From Saprospiraceae bacterium (GTDB lineage Bacteria; Bacteroidota; Bacteroidia; Chitinophagales; Saprospiraceae): a stretch of DNA of 18,851 nucleotides. A model generated the notes under the pieces. That model ran no database searches, was not told where the DNA came from, and saw only the letters and a list, made by a program, of their open reading frames with translations. Location of the stretch: assembly GCA_020852155.1 (NCBI GenBank), contig JADZBJ010000286.1, positions 1 to 18,851 of the forward strand. Reading direction: 5' to 3'. Below are positions 14,563-18,851 of the stretch, piece after piece (position 1 is the stretch's first letter; every line of letters begins with the position of its first letter). The translations under genes were made by a program, and so were the position numbers.

Positions 14563-15447
14563 ATGCTAAAAAAAATACTCAAATTTACAGCATACTTTCT
14601 CCTTGCATTTACCCTATACGCCTTCTGGATGTCGCCGCGTCTTGGCGGACTTTTGACATTTGGAAAAGAGCAAATTGACCCGCAAGTGTATGCGCTCCAA
14701 TTTGACCAGACCTGTCATAATCAATATAACCTGACTTACCCGAACCAGGCGTCCGAGTATGAAATGCTGAAAAATACTTACCGATTAGACAGCCTTGTCA
14801 ACGATTGTAAAAGCGATTTTGAGCGTGTCCTCAAAATTCAGAGTTGGGTGCAAAGTCGTTGGGCGCATGACAGTGATAACCGCCCGGAAAAAAACGACGC
14901 CTTGTACATCTTGCAGGAAGCCGAAAAAGGTCGCAGATTTCGTTGTGTGGAGTACAGTATCGTGGCCGAACAATGCCTGAAATCATTGGGTTTCCGGGTG
15001 CGTGGTCTGGGTTTGATGGCCAGGGATATCAGCGAGGTGCAATCCGGCGCAGGTCATGTGGCCAACGAAGTGTACCTGAATGATCTTCAAAAATGGGTTT
15101 TTATTGACCCTCAATTCGACGTAATGACCACTAAAAACGGCGTTCCCATGAATGCTGTTGAATTACAAAATTGCATAGCGCACAACGAAGCATTTGAAAT
15201 AATTAATCCCAATCACACCACGACGACAGCGGAATATAAAACCTGGATCGGTCCATATCTTTATTATTTCAACATTACTATTAATCAGCAAAAAATCTCC
15301 ATCTGGGACAGGATTTTAGGGCGAAAAAAGCAATTGATCCTTTATCCGAACGGCGCCGAAAAACCTGAATATTTTCAAAAACTGATGCGCATAAACACGG
15401 CGCATTTTACACATTGCATCAAGGATTTTTATCCGAATGTGGAATAA
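14563..15447 (+). CDS. Membrane-anchored transglutaminase-like domain protein
   Basis: A 294-residue protein with one N-terminal hydrophobic segment (about residues 5-23) acting as signal anchor. The papain-like transglutaminase core follows: Cys128 in FRCVEYS, His165 in GAGHVANEVYL, and Asp182 in VFIDPQFD. This ordered Cys-His-Asp triad marks the transglutaminase-like superfamily, whose bacterial members are mostly cysteine proteases or amidases. The catalytic part should face the periplasm. Residues about 220-294 (TWIGPYLYYFN... onward) show no domain I know. It is probably co-transcribed with the CPBP protease gene upstream. The 3' end meets the convergent helicase gene with only 10 bases between the stop codons. 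Confidence 0.85.
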   Translation: MLKKILKFTAYFLLAFTLYAFWMSPRLGGLLTFGKEQIDPQVYALQFDQTCHNQYNLTYPNQASEYEMLKNTYRLDSLVNDCKSDFERVLKIQSWVQSRWAHDSDNRPEKNDALYILQEAEKGRRFRCVEYSIVAEQCLKSLGFRVRGLGLMARDISEVQSGAGHVANEVYLNDLQKWVFIDPQFDVMTTKNGVPMNAVELQNCIAHNEAFEIINPNHTTTTAEYKTWIGPYLYYFNITINQQKISIWDRILGRKKQLILYPNGAEKPEYFQKLMRINTAHFTHCIKDFYPNVE

Positions 15448-15457
15448 GACTTGCTAA

Positions 15458-17449
15458 TTACTTCATGTACGTCCACGCGCTTTCATACAATCCATGCTGT
15501 TCGCAATAAGCCAGAAAACGCGCATAAAACGGGTTGTTCCCAATCGTGCCAGAATCGCCGATAACCACGAGCAATTTTCGGGCGCGGGTCATGGCGACAT
15601 TCATGCGGCGATAATCCGTTAAAAAGCCGATTTCACTTTTGGCGTTGGAGCGCACCAGACTGATATAAATCACGTCGCGTTCCTGTCCCTGAAACCCGTC
15701 AATGGTGTTCACCACCAGGTCGCGGCCCGCAGCCCTGCGTTCGAGGGTCATCATGGGCGAAATGTCGGGGTCTTCCAGAAATGTTTCTTCCAGGTAGTTG
15801 ACCTGCTCGCGGTAAGGCGACAACACGCCAATGTCGGGTCTGGCGTCAGCGTCAGGGAATCGTTGCAACAATTGCAACAAATGTTCACGCAGCAGCAGCC
15901 CTTCTTCCGGGTTGTATTTACTCAGTGCACGACTTGAATCCTTCGCTGCACTGCGGTTGACTTTTTCCTCGAAACCAGTGCCCGCCGTATCAATAAAAAC
16001 CAGCGTGGACAAGCCATCGAGTCCGCCATTCAACAAAACATCCTGCATTTCAGGCAAATTCAGCTGCCTGTCATGGACGCTTTCATGGGCTTTCAGTGCG
16101 CCGTTATAGAAGTATTCATTTGAAAAATTCATGATGACGTGGTGCATCCGGTATTGCACGTCCAGCAAATGCACATGCTGAGGCAACAATTGAATTCCGC
16201 GCTCAATCAGGGTGACGGATAAGCCATTTCGCGCCGCTTCAATGCTCTTGACTGTCGGCGGCAACTGAAAAGGATCTCCGGCCAATACGACGCGGCTGCA
16301 TTTCAGGATAGGAATCCACGCGGCGGGTTCGAGGGCCTGCGCCGCTTCGTCAATAATGCAGGTGCGAAATTTATAATTTTCCAGCAACGGATGCGCTGCG
16401 CCGACCAACGTACACGTGATGGCTTGCGCCGAACTCAGAATTTGCTCCACCAGTCGCGATTCCAGTTCATTGGCCCAGGCTTCCAGTTCGCGGGACTGAT
16501 GTTTGAGGTGTTCTCGTTCGCGGCGTTCTTCAAAGCCAAAACTGCGTTTGTGCTGCCTGGCCTGGCGGCGATATTCTGCTGCCTGAATTTTGACTTTCTT
16601 GATGTTTTTGCTCTCAGGATGCTGCGCCAGAATGCTGTCAAGCGTATGCGGCAGAATATGCTCATCCACTCGGCTGATGTTTCCAACGCGAACGACATTT
16701 AGCCCGGCGTCGGCCAGGCGTTCGGTGAGCAGGTCGGCAGCGGTGTTGCTGGGCGCTGTAACCAGTACCGTGTTTTCCCGCTCGACTAAGCGCTGAATGG
16801 CGGCGACCAGCGTTGTCGTTTTTCCAGTGCCCGGCGGGCCATGCAACAGCGTTACATCCCGATTGGCGAGGATGGCCGCTACGGCTTGCCGCTGACTATC
16901 ATTCAAACCCGGCGCTTCGGGCAAGCCATGAATAATTTCAGGTGTCGCCACTTTTTTTCCCGTCAACAGGTCGCGCAATTCGGCGAGGCGATCTCCTTTA
17001 GCAGCGCTTACCTTGTCCAAAGCCCGAAACATTTCCTGATAACTGCGATCGTCGAACAGCATATCCACACCAAGTTGACCGAACGTCACCCAATCGGGAA
17101 CGTCGCGGGCGTTCAGGATGATTTTCATCCGGTTTCGTTCGACGTAGTTGATGATGCCTTGCTTTTCCGGGTGTTTGACGTGCTGCGATTGTGTGAAAAA
17201 ATTGATGCTCTGGCCTGCCCTGAATTGATGCGGCTCATCCAGTCGGGATGTTCGTTCCAGCAAAACCCATGCTTTTTCGCCGATGGCGAATCCTGTTTTG
17301 ACAATTTGCAGTGGATACCAGGTAAATCCGCGTTCAACGCGTTCGGACAGAGGGCGTTCGCGCACCTGTTTGAGGTATTCGCGCAGGTCTTCGTCTCTTT
17401 CCTGTTCGAGCAATGCCCGCAAGCGGGTAAAATAATCTTGTTCGGGCAT
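15458..17449 (-). CDS. Upf1/IGHMBP2-like superfamily 1 helicase
   Basis: A 663-residue protein with an N-terminal beta-rich 1B-type domain (about 35-115) and two RecA-like motor domains. Motifs in order are GLNDSQRQAV (Q motif, 181-190), Walker A GPPGTGKT with Lys210, TAPSNTAADLL (Ia), DEAAQ with Asp367-Glu368 (II), LAGDPFQLPPT (III), DVQYRMH, VVNTIDGFQGQERD (V, near 580) and NVAMTRARK (VI, near 617). This is the SF1B Upf1-like set found in bacterial IGHMBP2-like ATP-dependent helicases that move 5' to 3' on DNA or RNA. A charged, helical stretch (about 285-340, rich in Arg/Glu/Lys/Gln) between motifs Ia and II is the family's stalk-like insertion. The cellular role is unknown. It is transcribed divergently from the outer-membrane protein gene. 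Confidence 0.93.
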   Translation of the reverse strand: MPEQDYFTRLRALLEQERDEDLREYLKQVRERPLSERVERGFTWYPLQIVKTGFAIGEKAWVLLERTSRLDEPHQFRAGQSINFFTQSQHVKHPEKQGIINYVERNRMKIILNARDVPDWVTFGQLGVDMLFDDRSYQEMFRALDKVSAAKGDRLAELRDLLTGKKVATPEIIHGLPEAPGLNDSQRQAVAAILANRDVTLLHGPPGTGKTTTLVAAIQRLVERENTVLVTAPSNTAADLLTERLADAGLNVVRVGNISRVDEHILPHTLDSILAQHPESKNIKKVKIQAAEYRRQARQHKRSFGFEERREREHLKHQSRELEAWANELESRLVEQILSSAQAITCTLVGAAHPLLENYKFRTCIIDEAAQALEPAAWIPILKCSRVVLAGDPFQLPPTVKSIEAARNGLSVTLIERGIQLLPQHVHLLDVQYRMHHVIMNFSNEYFYNGALKAHESVHDRQLNLPEMQDVLLNGGLDGLSTLVFIDTAGTGFEEKVNRSAAKDSSRALSKYNPEEGLLLREHLLQLLQRFPDADARPDIGVLSPYREQVNYLEETFLEDPDISPMMTLERRAAGRDLVVNTIDGFQGQERDVIYISLVRSNAKSEIGFLTDYRRMNVAMTRARKLLVVIGDSGTIGNNPFYARFLAYCEQHGLYESAWTYMK

Positions 17450-17499
17450 GGAGATGCGGGCATTAATGGCTTGTCAAAACAAAAATCGGGGGCGCGAAT

Positions 17500-17517
17500 A
17501 TCCGGGTTATTCGGGTT
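17500..17517. repeat. Tandem nonamer ATCCGGGTT / ATTCGGGTT
   Basis: Two 9-bp units lie head to tail at 17500-17508 and 17509-17517. They differ from each other at one base, and the first differs at one base from the ATCCGCGTT pair at 606-623. Here the tract lies between divergent genes, about 50 bases upstream of the helicase start. Confidence 0.65.
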
Positions 17518-17667
17518 TTAAATTTCGGTAACAGTCGAAAAGATAAACTACAAGCCTGATTTGTATGTTCTTTGCGTTTTCATTCACACATCGGACATAA
17601 ACCCGTGCCAGGCTTAACAGTCAAATAATTTACGATTGGCACTTAAACAGCCGATTATTATTTACAC

Positions 17668-18851
17668 ATGAACGATTCAGGTTTCCCCCCTTCCATCAAG
17701 CAGTTGTATATGAGCGTAGTGTTACTGCTGACGGTTTTTTCTACCCAATGGCTCAGCGCTCAGACGCCCGGCGGCGGTCGTCCGGGCGGCGGTAATTTTA
17801 ATCCGGCTCAAATGAATATCGGCCGGTTTTACGGTAAAATCGTAGATAACGAAACCGGAAAAGGCATTGCCTACGCTTCTATCCAGTTAGTCGGTATGCA
17901 ATGGGATACCGTAACCAAACGCATGGAAAAGAAGGTTGTCGGCGGACAACTCACGGAAGAAAATGGCGAATTCAGCCTTGAAAACCTCCCAGTTATGGGC
18001 GATTTTACGCTGAAAGTCAATTATTTAGGTTACGCTACAATTGAACAGACAGTCACCTTTGGCATCAAGCCGGGCCAGGGTCGTCCGGGCGGCGGCGGTG
18101 GCGGCGGACAACGCCCCAACATGGGCGCCGGAGCCGTTGAAAAAGACCTCGGTAATATTCGTTTGAGTGTCAATTCCACGGTATTAAAAGAAGTGGAAAT
18201 CAGCGCGGAGGCCACGCGCGCAACACTGGCTTTAGACAAAAAAGTCTATCGTGTTGACAAGGACAATGTTGCCGCAGGAGGCACTGCCGAAGACGCCTTG
18301 AAAAATATCCCGTCGTTGAATGTGGATATTGACGGCAACCTGACGTTGCGCAATGCCGCGCCACAACTGTTCATTGACGGGCGGCCTACTCCACTATCGC
18401 TCGACCAGATACCTGCCGACGCCATTGAAAATGTCGAGGTTATTACGAATCCGTCTGCACGTTTCGACGCTGGCGGCGGCCAGTCGGGCATCGTCAATAT
18501 CGTATTAAAAAAAGAACGTAAAATCGGGTACAACGGCTCTGTCAGGACAGGCGTAGATATGCGCGGGCGATTTAACCTCGGTGGCGACATCAATGCCCGC
18601 GAAGGGAAGATGAATGTTTTCCTTGGGGGTAATTACAATCAGCGCCGCAATTTGAGCACCGGACAAACCGACCGATACAACCTGATTAACGGTGTGACGG
18701 ACAATCGGGTTTTGCAAAATAATGAATCTGAAAACAACGGCTTCTTTGGGTCGGGTCGCGCTGGTATAGACTGGTTTATTAACAACCGGAATACCCTGAC
18801 TATCGGGGGCAATATCCACGGCGGTACCTGGAACAACGAAGATGATATTAA
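17668..18851 (+). CDS. Outer-membrane beta-barrel protein (TonB-dependent-receptor-like), N-terminal part
   Basis: The frame is open to the end of the window: 394 codons are visible and the 3' end is missing. The N-terminal hydrophobic segment (MSVVLLLTVF..., ending LSAQ) is a signal peptide. The start could be the ATG at 17668 or the one at 17710; the second gives a more usual short n-region. A Gly-rich stretch (GGGRPGGG), a CarboxypepD-regulatory-like beta domain (GKIVDNETGKGIAYASIQLVG... LKVNYLGYAT), a second Gly-rich stretch (GRPGGGGGGGQRPN), a plug domain (GTAEDALKNIPSLNVD, LFIDGRP, IENVEVITNPSARFDA) and the first barrel strands follow. This order matches the outer-membrane beta-barrel family proteins of Bacteroidota. 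The substrate is unknown. It is divergent from the helicase across 218 bases in which I see no clear promoter box. Confidence 0.9.
   Translation, partial: MNDSGFPPSIKQLYMSVVLLLTVFSTQWLSAQTPGGGRPGGGNFNPAQMNIGRFYGKIVDNETGKGIAYASIQLVGMQWDTVTKRMEKKVVGGQLTEENGEFSLENLPVMGDFTLKVNYLGYATIEQTVTFGIKPGQGRPGGGGGGGQRPNMGAGAVEKDLGNIRLSVNSTVLKEVEISAEATRATLALDKKVYRVDKDNVAAGGTAEDALKNIPSLNVDIDGNLTLRNAAPQLFIDGRPTPLSLDQIPADAIENVEVITNPSARFDAGGGQSGIVNIVLKKERKIGYNGSVRTGVDMRGRFNLGGDINAREGKMNVFLGGNYNQRRNLSTGQTDRYNLINGVTDNRVLQNNESENNGFFGSGRAGIDWFINNRNTLTIGGNIHGGTWNNEDDI

Noticed and set aside
16841..17521. 226-codon plus-strand frame opposite the helicase
   Set aside because: It is antisense to the helicase N-terminal half and shows no family similarity.
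17605..17642. Inverted repeat GTGCCA ... TGGCAC in the divergent spacer
   Set aside because: Only 6 bp with a 26-base gap, which is expected by chance at this length.
17637..17655. TGGCAC resembling a sigma-54 -24 element before the outer-membrane protein gene
   Set aside because: No TTGC-type -12 element follows at the required spacing.
1..18851. A defence island, CRISPR array, biosynthetic cluster or mobile element
   Set aside because: The SF1 helicase and CPBP protease can occur in such loci, but there is no nuclease, methylase, transposase, integrase, regularly spaced repeat array or modular synthase in the window.

Overview
The window looks like chromosomal DNA from a member of the Bacteroidota, most likely Saprospiraceae or a close relative. 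The evidence is two secreted proteins with C-terminal type IX secretion (Por) sorting domains, a CarboxypepD-regulatory/plug/beta-barrel outer-membrane protein, TAnnTTTG-type -7 promoter boxes with very short leaders, and weak Shine-Dalgarno sequences. The exact genus is inference. I see no tRNA, rRNA, CRISPR array, insertion sequence, phage gene or plasmid function, and no gene-free stretch over 300 bases; the longest are 4119-4349 and 17450-17667.

Layout. Positions 1-1001 (+) hold the end of an FAD-linked oxidase and a vertebrate-type [2Fe-2S] ferredoxin, separated by a repeat-rich spacer. Positions 1048-2492 (-) hold mnmH (tRNA 2-selenouridine synthase) overlapping by 4 bp a small secreted cytochrome c. 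Positions 2649-4118 (+) hold a periplasmic serine hydrolase of the beta-lactamase fold, closed by a clear intrinsic terminator. Positions 4350-9378 (+) hold two large T9SS cargo proteins: an alpha/beta-hydrolase (esterase-like) and an Asp-box (BNR) propeller protein with a PKD domain. Positions 9511-11070 (+) hold a DUF3995 membrane protein and a DUF5700-like HExxH protein. Positions 11185-13035 (+) hold GTP-dependent PEP carboxykinase with a strong terminator. Positions 13137-15447 (+) hold an SRPBCC-like protein, a CPBP membrane protease and a membrane-anchored transglutaminase-like protein. Positions 15458-17449 (-) hold an Upf1/IGHMBP2-like SF1 helicase. From 17668 (+) an outer-membrane beta-barrel protein runs off the window.

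The genes are mostly housekeeping or lineage-typical and do not form one pathway; local cooperation is plausible only within the short operons. I found no convincing new defence or biosynthetic system. The most unusual signal is non-coding: short tandem repeats of fixed unit length (8 or 9 bp) concentrated at gene ends. An octamer close to GTGAATGA runs for five units over the stop codons of the ferredoxin and PEP carboxykinase genes, and shorter over that of the cytochrome. Nonamers (ATTGATTCG-like, ATCCGSGTT, CCGCAGATT) sit at 521-676, 9413-9439 and 17500-17517. One nonamer tract forms a perfect 25-bp inverted repeat that overlaps the oxidase stop codon and encodes the end of that protein.
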